Under the pieces are notes generated by a model, which made no database searches, had not been told where the DNA came from, and worked only from the letters and a program-made list of their open reading frames with translations. From the NCBI GenBank assembly GCA_963775805.1, contig CAVZKG010000001.1, positions 1,550,001-1,614,000 of the forward strand: a stretch of 64,000 nt of DNA. The letters run 5' to 3'. Of the stretch, positions 1 through 8,684 are shown piece after piece (position 1 is the stretch's first letter; each line of letters opens with the position of its first letter). The stretch comes from JAFAMB01 sp963775805. GTDB lineage: Bacteria > Verrucomicrobiota > Verrucomicrobiia > Chthoniobacterales > JAFAMB01. A program made the translations under genes and the position numbers.

Positions 1-49
1 TATTCAACCCGCAGTAAAGCAGCTCCTAAAATTGGCGGAAGAGAATCGG

Positions 50-470
50 ATTGACCACAGAGGCACAGCGCGGCGGGCCTGTCCGCCATAGCTTTAGCGA
101 CGGCGGAAGCCGCAGCCAAATGGAGGGCGCAGAGGATTAATTCACCACAAAGGCGCAAAGGACGCAGAGGTTCGGATTTATAAGGTGTCGCTGTCTAGAC
201 TGGAGCAATGTCGCGTTCAACGCGCCGCAAGGACGCGGACGCGGAGAAAACGCAAGAACGTCCGGGAGTTTAAAGTAGGATAGGCTTCCAGCCTGTCCCT
301 TCCCGGGAAGGGTTCACCACGGAGCCACAGCGCGGCGACCTGTCCGCCATAGCTTTAGCGACGGCGGAAAGCCGCAACCAAATGGATGCGGTGTCGGCGT
401 GTGGGCGTATGGGCGTGTCGGCGAAAGCCTGGTTAGATTGGCATTGGGCTTGGGAGGACCTCGGAATCCT
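50..470. repeat. Family A dispersed intergenic repeat, copy 1
   Basis: This non-coding stretch holds two partial copies of a GC-rich composite repeat. Modules visible are 'accacagaggcacagcg', the hairpin-forming 'cctgtccgccatagcttta' followed by 'gcgacggcgga' (twice, near 77 and 333), 'ggcttccagcctgtcc', and 'aaatggatgcggtgtcggcg' followed by several (g)tatgggcgtgtcggcg units. The same modules recur near 3.35, 8.45, 9.35-9.66, 14.2-14.55, 23.4-24.0 and 45.6-45.85 kb. Short open frames here carry no recognisable protein. No gene is seen in 1-589. Confidence 0.75.
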
Positions 471-589
471 CACAGAAAAACCACAGCGATTTCCGCTGGG
501 CCTCGCTCAATCCATTTCCGGATAGGGAGTTCAGGGCCGATAATCGAGGACGTCCGGGCTATTCCAATTAACAGGCGCCGTGGCTAGTC

Positions 590-2479
590 TCATCCGAATA
601 TCAGGCGTTGCTTTTTAGTGGCTTTTTCATAGCCTTCTCGTGTTTTGCGTGTCTTTTCCTCGCCGCTCACTTCCGCCACCGGCACGTCCCACCATGTACC
701 GAGACCGGGCATACGTTTTTCAGGATCAACAGGAACGACAATGACCGTGACCATGTCTCTTCCTTTGGCCTCTTGTACAGCCTTGGTGACCTCTGTACCG
801 GTCGGCGCATAAACAGCATGCGCACCCATCGCTTCCGCATGCTTCTTGAAGTCGATAGGCACATAGTCGCCAGTCAACGTGCCGGTCTTCTTATCGCGAA
901 AACGTAGCTCGTTGCCAAAGTCAGATACGCCACATATTCGCTGAAGTCCCAGAATGCATTGGTATCCATGATTATCAACAATGACGACAGTAAGCTTCAA
1001 CCCCTCGGCGACAGCTGTGACAATCTCTGAGTTCATCATTAGATAGGTGCCATCACCGATCATCACAACAACTTCGCGTTCGGGCTCAGCTAGCTTCACC
1101 CCAATTCCACCCGGAATTTCGTAGCCCATGCACGAAAAACCGTACTCTAGATGGTAGGCTTTTGGATCCTCAGGTCGCCAGAGACGTAACAATTCCCCCG
1201 GCATGTTTCCAGCCGCACAAACCACCGTCGCCTTTCCCCCAACTGCTTCATTAACTAAACCAATAACCCCCACTTCAGATAGCGCGCCTTTCTCGTCCCC
1301 GAGTGTTCTGATCTCGTTTACTCTGCTGTTCCACTGCTCTTTGAGCCCCTTTAGACGCTCTCTATACCGCTCAGGAGTGCCCTTGTAACCGGCGGCCCTG
1401 AGAGCCTTTCCCAATTCGGGCAAAGTCCTCTTCACATCGGCGACAACAGGCAATGCCGCCAACTTGCTGGCGTCCACGGGCGCAACATTAACGCCGATAA
1501 ATTGCACATCCTGATTCTGAAATTGGGTTCTGGAGGCGGTCGTAAAATCAGTCAGACGAGTCCCCAATGCCAAAATCAAATCCGTGTCTCGCGCCAATTC
1601 ATTTGCCGAGGACCCGCCATTTGACCCAATAGGCCCAGCGTTCCATGGATCGTTCCAGTTGAGCGCTCCTTTGCCTGCCTGGGTCTCGGTTACCGCAATG
1701 CCAAATTCTTCCGCAAAAGCCTTTAACTCCGACCAAGCTTCGGAATAAATCGTCCCGCCGCCACTGATAATGATGGGAGATTCGGCCTTCTGGAACCGGG
1801 ACACAACTTCCTTTATTAACTCCGGCTCCGGGAGCGGGCGACGCACATGCCAAACGCGTTTTTCAAAAAATTCAATGGGCCAGTCAAAAGCTTCGGCCTG
1901 CACGTCCTCCGGCAGGCTCACTGTCACAGCCCCAGTCTCCGCAGGATCTGTCAAAATTCGAAACGCTTCCGGTAAACTCGCTAACAGTTGCTCCGGACGC
2001 GAAACGCGGTCGAAAAACCGTGAGACAGGTCGAAAACAATCGTTTGCGCTTACATCTCTTTCGCCGGGATGCTCGATCTGTTGCAACACAGGATCCGGTA
2101 CGCGATTAGCAAAATAGTCACTCGGCAGAAGCAATACCGGCAACCGGTTCACTGTCGCCACGCCGGCTCCGGTCACCATGTTAAGCGCTCCAGGACCAAT
2201 AGAAGTGGTGCACGCAAAAGTTGAAAGCCGGTTGCGATGCTTAGCAAAAGCAGCTGAAATATGCACCATCCCTTGTTCATTCTGCGGGCGATAAAAACGC
2301 AACCCCTCCTTCTCGGCAAATTCCACGATACCCTGGCCAAGACCTGACACATTGCCGTGACCAAAAATACCCCAGAATCCCTCAATGAAGCGATTTTCCC
2401 GACCGTCTCGCTCCACATATTGTTTCGCGACAAAACGGACTATGGCCTGACCTACTGTAAGACGTATCGATTTACTCAT
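590..2479 (-). CDS. iolD: 3D-(3,5/4)-trihydroxycyclohexane-1,2-dione acylhydrolase (IolD)
   Basis: The 629-residue product matches IolD, the thiamine-diphosphate enzyme that opens the ring of trihydroxycyclohexanedione in myo-inositol breakdown. Length is normal for the family (about 640). The N-terminal third has the family signature EGFWGIFGHGNVSGLGQG, followed by the ThDP pyrimidine-binding region with IGPGALNMVTGAG. The C-terminal third carries the ThDP/Mg motif GDGTYLMMNSEIVTAV ending in IVDNHGYQ. It is cytosolic. The start ATG is clear and a 15-bp palindrome lies 85 bp upstream. No other iol gene is adjacent, but a sugar-type ABC transporter lies 1.7 kb away on the same strand. Confidence 0.93.
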   Translation of the reverse strand: MSKSIRLTVGQAIVRFVAKQYVERDGRENRFIEGFWGIFGHGNVSGLGQGIVEFAEKEGLRFYRPQNEQGMVHISAAFAKHRNRLSTFACTTSIGPGALNMVTGAGVATVNRLPVLLLPSDYFANRVPDPVLQQIEHPGERDVSANDCFRPVSRFFDRVSRPEQLLASLPEAFRILTDPAETGAVTVSLPEDVQAEAFDWPIEFFEKRVWHVRRPLPEPELIKEVVSRFQKAESPIIISGGGTIYSEAWSELKAFAEEFGIAVTETQAGKGALNWNDPWNAGPIGSNGGSSANELARDTDLILALGTRLTDFTTASRTQFQNQDVQFIGVNVAPVDASKLAALPVVADVKRTLPELGKALRAAGYKGTPERYRERLKGLKEQWNSRVNEIRTLGDEKGALSEVGVIGLVNEAVGGKATVVCAAGNMPGELLRLWRPEDPKAYHLEYGFSCMGYEIPGGIGVKLAEPEREVVVMIGDGTYLMMNSEIVTAVAEGLKLTVVIVDNHGYQCILGLQRICGVSDFGNELRFRDKKTGTLTGDYVPIDFKKHAEAMGAHAVYAPTGTEVTKAVQEAKGRDMVTVIVVPVDPEKRMPGLGTWWDVPVAEVSGEEKTRKTREGYEKATKKQRLIFG

Positions 2480-2563
2480 AGAAACTTCATTTGCTTATTT
2501 TGCGGCGTTGGATTGATCAACCTTTTCGTTGGGGGGTATTTGTTAGCGCGACACCAATTTAGC

Positions 2564-2578
2564 CTGACTATTAGTCAG
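2564..2578. promoter_or_regulatory. Perfect 15-bp palindrome upstream of iolD
   Basis: CTGACTA-T-TAGTCAG is a perfect inverted repeat with a one-base centre, about 85 bp before the iolD start codon and within the iolD-surE gap. Its size and symmetry fit a dimeric repressor operator. No regulator gene is adjacent, so the partner is unknown. Confidence 0.35.
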
Positions 2579-2648
2579 AAGGAATTCAGCATTACTTTAA
2601 CAACCCCGTAAATTTTTCTGGCGCTATCGATACCAATTCCGTGGCTGG

Positions 2649-3350
2649 CTAAAATAACCTTAATTCCGTGACTGCAACATTGCCTCCTAAGCAGACATCC
2701 ACGTCAGTCCCTGCTTCGCGCTTGCGCGTAGCATAGCTGCCCGCATAATGATACTCGTCCTTTTCTTCCTCGTGTCGATAGTTGAGCGGTAGAGGGTTAG
2801 GGTCGAGCGGGCAGAAGACAACCTGGGGTTCCTTCTTCTCGTCTGCCTCAAGGTGCGGCAGATTCACACTATAGAAGAGCCCCTGGCGGGTCGGCCGTGC
2901 AATCAGATCTTCCAGAACGGCACTTGCCCACGGAATCGCGCGCTCCCAATCATCAATTTCTATCCCTTTCCTGCGGTAATGCGAGAGAGCCACCCCGGGC
3001 CAGCCATGCAAAACCGCCTCACGCACCGCGGCGACCGTGCCCGAGTAATAGACATCGGCACCGAGATTAGCACCGTGGTTAATGCCGCTGAGCACCCATT
3101 TGGCATCAGGTGCGACGCGCAGTAGGCCCATTCGCACGCAATCAGCCGGGGTGCCATGGATCGCGAAGTGGTGCTCTCCGCGTTGTTCGATGCGTACCCC
3201 GCCCATAGCCGTGATCGTATGACTGCTCCAAGACTGGTGGGTGGCGGGAGCCACGACCACCGGATCATGCCCTAGCGTGCGAGCAGCGCTAACGAGCGCC
3301 TCCAGACCAGGCGCATCGATACCGTCATCATTGGTGACGAGCAGCTTCAT
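2649..3350 (-). CDS. surE: 5'/3'-nucleotidase SurE
   Basis: SurE removes phosphate from nucleoside monophosphates in the stationary phase and stress response. The product begins MKLLVTNDDGIDAPG, the diagnostic N-terminal metal-binding motif (DD at residues 8-9). It continues with VVVAPATHQSWSSH, GTPADCVRMGL and SGINHGANLGADVYYSGTVA, all SurE hallmarks. I chose the ATG at 3350 because the family starts exactly there. An in-frame extension of ten residues to 3380 is encoded by a family A repeat and has no family support. Product length is about 233 residues, slightly short but normal. The repeat directly abuts the start codon, so no Shine-Dalgarno is evident. Confidence 0.93.
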   Translation of the reverse strand: MKLLVTNDDGIDAPGLEALVSAARTLGHDPVVVAPATHQSWSSHTITAMGGVRIEQRGEHHFAIHGTPADCVRMGLLRVAPDAKWVLSGINHGANLGADVYYSGTVAAVREAVLHGWPGVALSHYRRKGIEIDDWERAIPWASAVLEDLIARPTRQGLFYSVNLPHLEADEKKEPQVVFCPLDPNPLPLNYRHEEEKDEYHYAGSYATRKREAGTDVDVCLGGNVAVTELRLF

Positions 3351-3412
3351 TCGGATTCGCCGACACGCCGATACGCCCACACCCCGTCACCGCACCCGCT
3401 CGGCCGGCGGCT
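3351..3412 (-). repeat. Family A repeat fragment, copy 2, abutting surE
   Basis: Read on the minus strand this is the 'gcggtg..tgggcgtatcggcgtgtcggcgaat' end module of repeat family A. It fills the gap between the small CxxC gene and surE and touches the surE ATG, so it forms that gene's 5' leader. Confidence 0.6.
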
Positions 3413-3414
3413 TC

Positions 3415-3729
3415 CTACCAATAATTTGCGTCCTTCATTAATTTTCGTCCAACCGCTTCGAGATCGTACGGCGTAAGCTGAAGATTGTTGAGGACGCCGA
3501 GCAAGAACCGGTCGATTGGCATTTTGCGTCGTTGCACGTTTGCCTTCTCGGTCTTTTCTTCGCAACCTTTACAAAGAAAAATGGGCTCGAGCGCTTCCCC
3601 CGATTCAGGATGGGAAGAACCCAGAATAGCGACTCCCTGCGTGTGGTCGTTGATCACACTACCGCAACCGTCGCAAGTTATTTCCGGGCTCGGAGTTCCG
3701 GATTTGTCTACTTGAAATACGATGGCCAT
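3415..3729 (-). CDS. Small CxxC/CxxC protein, function unknown
   Basis: A 104-residue protein starting MAIVFQVDKSG. It has two cysteine pairs, CDGCG near residue 20 and CKGCEE near residue 52, which together look like a single zinc ribbon. A basic, helical tail follows (ANVQRRKMPIDRFLLGVLNN). I do not recognise a named family. A GTG start three codons upstream is possible. It lies directly upstream of surE on the same strand, with a repeat in between. The regular codon pattern and paired cysteines argue that it is a real gene. Confidence 0.6.
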   Translation of the reverse strand: MAIVFQVDKSGTPSPEITCDGCGSVINDHTQGVAILGSSHPESGEALEPIFLCKGCEEKTEKANVQRRKMPIDRFLLGVLNNLQLTPYDLEAVGRKLMKDANYW

Positions 3730-4194
3730 AGATACCAAGTTACGGCTTCCAGCTTGATCAGCAACCGTACAAAGCGATTCTCAGATGGAGTACCGATCCC
3801 GAGGTATTAAACGTCGAGCGTTATTCAAGGCGAGGAGCGCTGCAAGTGTGATCAGAAGTAGGGCTTTTGTAATACTCGAATCCATCCGAAACAGACATTC
3901 CGACACGCTTTCAGCACTTTTCGGCTCCTTTAATGGGTTTCTGGGCCTCCGTCCCGCTCTGCGCGAGACTCCAGCCCAGGCTTAGGTCGAACGCGCCATC
4001 GGCGCTCGGAAGTCGATCAAGGTAAAAATCGGGGTCGAATCTTAAGAATCAAGAAATCGGGATGCACTGCAGAGTTGCCCCGAGAGATCTTCTTCTTACT
4101 TCTTACTTCTTCCGTTTTCCTTCTTAATTCTTACTTCTTAATTCTTACTTCTCCCAATGCCGGTAACGCACGAAGCCCACTAACAGTTAGCCAT
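3730..4194. other. Intergenic stretch with family B repeat
   Basis: No gene is visible. A family B pyrimidine repeat (TTCTTACTTCTT / TTCTTAATTCTTACTTCTT units) occupies 4087-4153, preceded by the head sequence 'gccccgagagatcttc'. It lies just past the stop codon of the ABC ATPase on the minus strand. Confidence 0.6.
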
Positions 4195-5037
4195 TTACTC
4201 TTGCTTCTCGAGCTCCTCGGCGACCCGATGCTCAAACGCGCCCATTTCTCCCGGGTCACGTTTCGAGATGAGGTCCAATTCAACGGCTAATTCATCCAAC
4301 TCCTCGCCGCCCGCCATCATTTGGAGCAAATTTTCCCTGCGAGTCTGGTCTCGCTTAAAAGTGCCATAGCTGCGGCCGCGGTTGAGGACCGTGAAAGTGT
4401 CGCCAACGGCCCAGGCGTGATGGACGTTATGGGTGATAAAAATCACCCCAATACCCTTCAGCTTTGATTGGACAATGTATTTCAGCACCACTGCTGCTTC
4501 CTTTACACCGAGAGCGGAGGTCGGTTCGTCCAGAATCAGAACCTTCGCTCCAAAATAGACCGCGCGCGCGATGGCCACTGCTTGACGTTCCCCGCCTGAA
4601 AGCGTTCCGACGGGCTGGTCCGGATCTCGGATCTTGATGCCGATTTTCTTCATCTCTTCTTCCGTGATCGTCGCGGCGCGCTTGGAATCGAATAGGTCGA
4701 TTGGGCCCATGCGTTTCTTGGGCTCACGGCCCAGGAAAAAATTTCGAGTAATACTCATCAGCGACAACATCGCTAAATCTTGGAAAACCGTGGCGATGCC
4801 TCGATCCAGAGCGTGGCGGGGTGAGTCCAGCTCAACTGGTTTTCCTTCAAAGAGAAACTCGCCGCGACTAGGACGGTGCACGCCGGAAAGAATCTTGATA
4901 AGGGTCGACTTTCCAGCGCCGTTGTCCCCGAGCAAGCAATGCACTTCTGCGGGATACAGGCAAAACGAGATGTCATCGAGGGCCACAACCTTTCCGAATT
5001 GCTTAGAAATTCCTTTGAGCTCGATAATCGGATCCAT
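4195..5037 (-). CDS. Sugar-type ABC transporter ATP-binding protein (FrcA-like)
   Basis: ATPase of a carbohydrate uptake ABC system, acting at the inner membrane. The 280-residue product has one nucleotide-binding domain: Walker A GDNGAGKST, the Q-loop region VFQDLAML, signature LSGGERQAVAIAR, Walker B VLILDEPTSALG and the switch histidine in ITHNVHH. This is the single-domain FrcA architecture, unlike the duplicated 500-residue RbsA/IatA type. The start is MDPIIELKGISKQFG at 5037. The frame stays open a further 131 codons upstream, but that is a shadow of the permease gene. It is the third gene of the operon, 23 bp after the permease. The substrate is not readable from sequence. Confidence 0.9.
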   Translation of the reverse strand: MDPIIELKGISKQFGKVVALDDISFCLYPAEVHCLLGDNGAGKSTLIKILSGVHRPSRGEFLFEGKPVELDSPRHALDRGIATVFQDLAMLSLMSITRNFFLGREPKKRMGPIDLFDSKRAATITEEEMKKIGIKIRDPDQPVGTLSGGERQAVAIARAVYFGAKVLILDEPTSALGVKEAAVVLKYIVQSKLKGIGVIFITHNVHHAWAVGDTFTVLNRGRSYGTFKRDQTRRENLLQMMAGGEELDELAVELDLISKRDPGEMGAFEHRVAEELEKQE

Positions 5038-5060
5038 ACGATGATTGGCCTTTTCGACCT

Positions 5061-6044
5061 TCAGGGGCTGCGCAGGGCACGATGCCGCAGATAGTTGTTC
5101 AATAGAACTGCCGCCAACAGCATACCCCCCAACACCGCGCGATACCAGTCGGTGCTGATGTGCGTGAAAACGATGCCTTGCTGAACCATTCCCAGGATCA
5201 ATGCGCCAATGGCGGCTCCGTACACGGATCCGTAACCGCCACTCAATAGACAGCCACCGATGACGGCAGCGGCGATTGCCTCGAGCTCTTTCTGTTCTCC
5301 CCGCAACACGTCCGCCGATCCTGTATCCAATACTTGGATGACTGAAAGTAATGTAGCCCCAACCGCGGTTAGAATGAATAGACTGATCTTTACCCGGACG
5401 ACCGGAACTCCAACATTGCGGGCTGCCCAAGCATCACCGCCGGCAGCAAAAATCCAATTGCCAAACGGTGTTCGAAACAGCATCCAGCCCAGCACTAAGC
5501 TGAGCCCAAGCCACCACCAAATGGAGATCGGTAAACCGAGCGGCCTCCCAATGAAAAGGGGAGCGAGAAAATCACCATCGGTATAAGTGCCCAGGCCAGA
5601 AGCCCGGGTAACATTGGTGATCAGCAGGGTGAATCCAATGGTTAGCCCCCGAAGCAAAAACATCGAGGCGAGCGTGATGATAAAAGAGGGAAGTCTGGTC
5701 TTCACCACCAACCAGCCATTCACATATCCAACCATTATAGAAAATAGAAAGGCGACAACAATTGACAACCAGAGCGGCCACCCGAACTGGGTGACGGCTA
5801 GAGCGATGATCATGCCGGAGGCGCCAATCATCGAACCAACTGACAAATCGAACTCGCCGGCAATCATCAGAAGCGAGACAGCCACTGCCACGACCCCAAC
5901 CTGCGCCGCCACTTCCAGATAGTTAATGGTGCCGCTGATCGATAAGAATCCCTCTCCGGCCACGAGGGCAAAGAACACAAAAATTGCAACGGCAGCCACA
6001 AAAGCGCCGAGCTCGGGTCGGGTGAGCAGTTTTTTGAAGTTCAT
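5061..6044 (-). CDS. Sugar-type ABC transporter permease (RbsC/FrcC family)
   Basis: A 327-residue polytopic inner-membrane permease of the BPD_transp_2 (RbsC-like) family. About eight to ten hydrophobic segments are visible, with the family's VSLLMIAGEFDLSVGS motif near residue 60 and the cytoplasmic EAIAAAVIGGCLLSGGYGS loop near residue 260. That loop contacts the ATPase. It lies between the solute-binding protein and ATPase genes on the same strand, which completes a standard uptake transporter. Confidence 0.9.
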   Translation of the reverse strand: MNFKKLLTRPELGAFVAAVAIFVFFALVAGEGFLSISGTINYLEVAAQVGVVAVAVSLLMIAGEFDLSVGSMIGASGMIIALAVTQFGWPLWLSIVVAFLFSIMVGYVNGWLVVKTRLPSFIITLASMFLLRGLTIGFTLLITNVTRASGLGTYTDGDFLAPLFIGRPLGLPISIWWWLGLSLVLGWMLFRTPFGNWIFAAGGDAWAARNVGVPVVRVKISLFILTAVGATLLSVIQVLDTGSADVLRGEQKELEAIAAAVIGGCLLSGGYGSVYGAAIGALILGMVQQGIVFTHISTDWYRAVLGGMLLAAVLLNNYLRHRALRSP

Positions 6045-6066
6045 GGGGGTTCTGTCAAAAGTTGAA

Positions 6067-6098
6067 CAGGGCTGAGCTGCGAATGAAACCCAGCCCTG
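6067..6098 (-). promoter_or_regulatory. Intergenic hairpin between solute-binding protein and permease genes
   Basis: CAGGGCTG and CAGCCCTG form an 8-bp perfect stem with a 16-base loop in the 63-bp gap after the solute-binding protein stop codon. There is no T-run, so it looks like an mRNA-stabilising or partial-termination hairpin. Such structures often keep binding-protein levels above those of the membrane components. Confidence 0.5.
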
Positions 6099-6107
6099 GC
6101 CTAATAA

Positions 6108-7055
6108 TTAACGAATGCCCTTTTTGGACAAACTAATCACCTGAGCTGCGTTCTCGGGAGTCACAAAACCAGGACCGGTCAGGATACTCTCGTTGGCAGG
6201 CAGCAGGCCGTATTTGACGTAATTCGCCATCACGATTACCGGCAGATACCCTTGCAGGAATTGCTGCTGATCGATAGCGAAATCCATCTGCTTCTTGGAG
6301 AGAGCCTGGAGCACGGTTGGAGACAAATCGAACGTGGCAAACTTCACTTTCCCGATCAAGCCGGCAGCGTTGATAGCCTGGAGAGCGGGCTCGGACGCAA
6401 CTGGTCCAAGCGCCAGGATTCCTTCCACGTCCGGGTTCTTCTGCAAGTATGCCGCCACCGTGTTTCGCGCTTGGGTAAAATCCTGGGTAACAGCCAAAAC
6501 TTCAGCCTGTGTGCCGAGGCCTTCAGAGAATCCTTTGGCCCGCTGATCAAGCCCGACATTCCCAACTTCCTGGTTAATGACAACCGCTTTCTTAACGCCT
6601 TCGGCTTTCATTCTTTCCCCGGCTTTTTTGCCGGCATAGGATTCCTCCTGACCGATATGCATTAAGCACCCGAGTCCCTTCGAGGCATCGGCTCCTGAAT
6701 TGATCGATATCACCGGAATCTTTGCTGCGACCGCTGCCTTGATCGATTTGCCCAACGCATCCGCGTCGGCAATCGACACAATCAAGCCGTCGGGTTTGGA
6801 GGCGACAGCGGCATCGATCAGTTGAGACATCGCCACCATATCGAACTTCTCGGGTGCACGATATTCGACGTCGGAATCCGTTTCTTTCGCGGCGAGTTGG
6901 ACGCCATTCTTTACCACGACCCAAAAGGAATCCGACACCTGGCCGTGTGTAACGACGATTATATGGGGTTTCTTTTGCGCGAATAGTGAGATGGGTGCAA
7001 CGAGTGCTGCGAGAGCCAACGCTGCGATGATCCGTAGATTGCTGAGTTTTGACAT
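6108..7055 (-). CDS. Sugar-type ABC transporter periplasmic binding protein
   Basis: A 315-residue periplasmic binding protein of the ribose/fructose/inositol class (Peripla_BP_4 fold). An N-terminal signal peptide is clear (MSKLSNLRIIAALALAALVA followed by PISLFAQ), without a lipobox. The fold's landmarks follow: IIVVTHGQVSDSFWVVVKNG, the ligand-loop region KPDGLIVSIADADAL, VISINSGAD and LGPVASEPALQAI. I chose the ATG at 7055 because it starts the signal peptide. It is first in the SBP-permease-ATPase operon. The nearby iolD makes inositol or a related polyol a reasonable guess, but no more. Confidence 0.9.
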   Translation of the reverse strand: MSKLSNLRIIAALALAALVAPISLFAQKKPHIIVVTHGQVSDSFWVVVKNGVQLAAKETDSDVEYRAPEKFDMVAMSQLIDAAVASKPDGLIVSIADADALGKSIKAAVAAKIPVISINSGADASKGLGCLMHIGQEESYAGKKAGERMKAEGVKKAVVINQEVGNVGLDQRAKGFSEGLGTQAEVLAVTQDFTQARNTVAAYLQKNPDVEGILALGPVASEPALQAINAAGLIGKVKFATFDLSPTVLQALSKKQMDFAIDQQQFLQGYLPVIVMANYVKYGLLPANESILTGPGFVTPENAAQVISLSKKGIR

Positions 7056-7208
7056 AACTGGATGAGGATATGAACTTCTGGGGGTTATTTTGATAGGCTG
7101 GAAAGGACCTTTTTTCGACAAGATGTAAGCCTTTCTGGGAATCGTTCCAATCCAAATCTCGACCTCATCCCGATACTCCTGTTTTCATGGCGTTCGGAGG
7201 TGAGCGTA

Positions 7209-7405
7209 TCAGTAATCGGCGGCGTAAACTGAAGGTGGCCCCCTCGGGGCCAGTTTGCGATCACCAATAATGCGACGTATCGCGTGCGCTCCTCTCTTCC
7301 AGATTGGCAGAGTCCCCGGCCAGCCGGCCTCGACCGGATCAACATCAGTCACAATCGCGGTCAGCCGTTGATTGATTTCATGAGCGATGGACGCGGTCAG
7401 TTCCC
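7209..7405 (-). pseudogene. Remnant of a sensor histidine kinase (H-box region)
   Basis: The minus-strand frame ending at 7209 reads GELTASIAHEINQRLTAIV, the histidine-kinase dimerisation H-box (usually GELTASIAHEVNQPLAAIV). A helix with AIRRIIGDRKLAPRG follows, resembling the RRIIRDGNRAS segment that comes next in PAS-type kinases. The sensor and ATPase domains are missing. The upstream part of the frame lies within the EamA gene and is not kinase-like. I read it as a roughly 65-codon scrap of a decayed gene. Confidence 0.6.
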
Positions 7406-8332
7406 CCCTGGAGGTGGAACCAGAGCCGCGGCCACATGTCGCTCGCCGGAGACCGAGGGAGGCAAAGCTGTTCCGCGCACATGTTCGCGTACCAATGTCA
7501 GAATCCCCGAACCCACGATTAACACGATGCCCGCGAACATCGGCATATCGACACCGTCGCCAAACAAAACATAGCCGAGGAGAACCGCCCAAATCATTTG
7601 GCTATACTGCGTCGGGCCGATATACGCGGCCGGAGCCAAGCGTGCGGCCCACATCGTTAACACGTTCGCTACGGCTGCAATCAACCCGTAGCCAGCCAAT
7701 TTGGTCCACTGATCCCCATTGGGCGGAATGAAGCGCGGGAATGTCAAAAGACCGCAAACAATGACTCCGCCAAGGACTCCCGCCCCAAACAACGAGATAT
7801 TTTTTTCCTTACCACCGGCAGCGCGAAAGGCCACTACGGAAACAGCTCCTCCAAGACCGGCAAATAGAGCCCCGAGATGTCCTATCGAAAGCGGGCGCAA
7901 TCCAGGCCTTAACACAATCAGCACTCCCAAAAAGCCGATTGCCACGGCACTCCAGCGTCGGAAACCGACCCGTTCTTTCAGAATAAAAACTGACATCACC
8001 GTGATGTAAGCCGGTTGCAAAAAGATCAGCACAAAAGCCTCTGCCATCGATAAATGGATGAAAGCGGTCACGCTGCCGATCACACCCATCGGATATGCAA
8101 GGAATCTGATTAACCAAAGAGGCAAGTTCGTTGTACTGACGATATCGATCCAGCGATCTCCTTTGTGCAGCAGAAAAGGCAGGATCGTCAGACCAAACAC
8201 GGCACCAAAAAAGGCCGTTTCATAAGGGGGCAGCTCACCTTTGATCAGCTTGGCGCATGAATCGCTAAAAGAGAACAGAGCAAACGCAGTGAAACCCAAC
8301 AAAACTCCTTTTGTCGTCCGGTCCAAGGTCAT
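7397..8332 (-). CDS. EamA/DMT-superfamily permease
   Basis: A 311-residue inner-membrane transporter with about ten transmembrane segments arranged as two EamA repeats. The first covers residues 8-140 (AFALFSFSDSCAKLIKG to FLGVLIVLRPG). The second covers residues 150-285, ending LFGDGVDMPMFAGIVLIVGS. Family members export metabolites such as amino acids or nucleosides, but the substrate cannot be told. A hydrophilic tail of about 30 residues follows. The stop lies at the edge of the kinase remnant, so the extreme C-terminus may have been altered by the same rearrangement. Confidence 0.87.
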   Translation of the reverse strand: MTLDRTTKGVLLGFTAFALFSFSDSCAKLIKGELPPYETAFFGAVFGLTILPFLLHKGDRWIDIVSTTNLPLWLIRFLAYPMGVIGSVTAFIHLSMAEAFVLIFLQPAYITVMSVFILKERVGFRRWSAVAIGFLGVLIVLRPGLRPLSIGHLGALFAGLGGAVSVVAFRAAGGKEKNISLFGAGVLGGVIVCGLLTFPRFIPPNGDQWTKLAGYGLIAAVANVLTMWAARLAPAAYIGPTQYSQMIWAVLLGYVLFGDGVDMPMFAGIVLIVGSGILTLVREHVRGTALPPSVSGERHVAAALVPPPGGN

Positions 8333-8429
8333 GGATTGGGATTATCTTTTAAGAGCGAGAACACAACTACGGTCTTCAGGTTAACGCTGGACCGAACCAT
8401 ATCTCATGCCGCAATTGGCAAGAAGGAAA

Positions 8430-8620
8430 TTTACACAGAAGCACACGAATCGTAGAACGGCGGGAGCCGCAAGCATAAGGATGCGGTGTCGGCGTGTGCG
8501 CGTATCGGCGTGACGGCGAATACCCAGTTAGATTGGCATCGTCTACTTCCTCCATGAGCTGCCCGAGAGACCTTTTCTCTACTTCTTCCTTCTTTCTTAT
8601 TCTTAATTCTTCCTTCTTAC
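8430..8620. repeat. Family A copy 3 followed by a family B repeat
   Basis: 8430-8542 holds family A modules ('gagccgcaagcataaggatg', 'gtgtgcgcgtatcggcgtg', 'gttagattggcat'). 8571-8620 holds a family B pyrimidine repeat with its head 'gcccgagagaccttttctct'. Both lie in the divergent gap between the EamA gene and the next plus-strand gene. No gene is seen in 8333-8684. Confidence 0.65.
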
Positions 8621-8684
8621 CATTGCCTTAAAGAAAGAAGTTGCACCTCGATAGAGCAGCAGCTTAAACAGGGTCGAGCAAAAC

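Noticed and set aside
4195..5430. Long N-terminal extension of the sugar ABC ATPase
   Set aside because: The extra 131 residues are the permease gene read in another frame; the ATPase fold starts exactly at MDPIIELKG.
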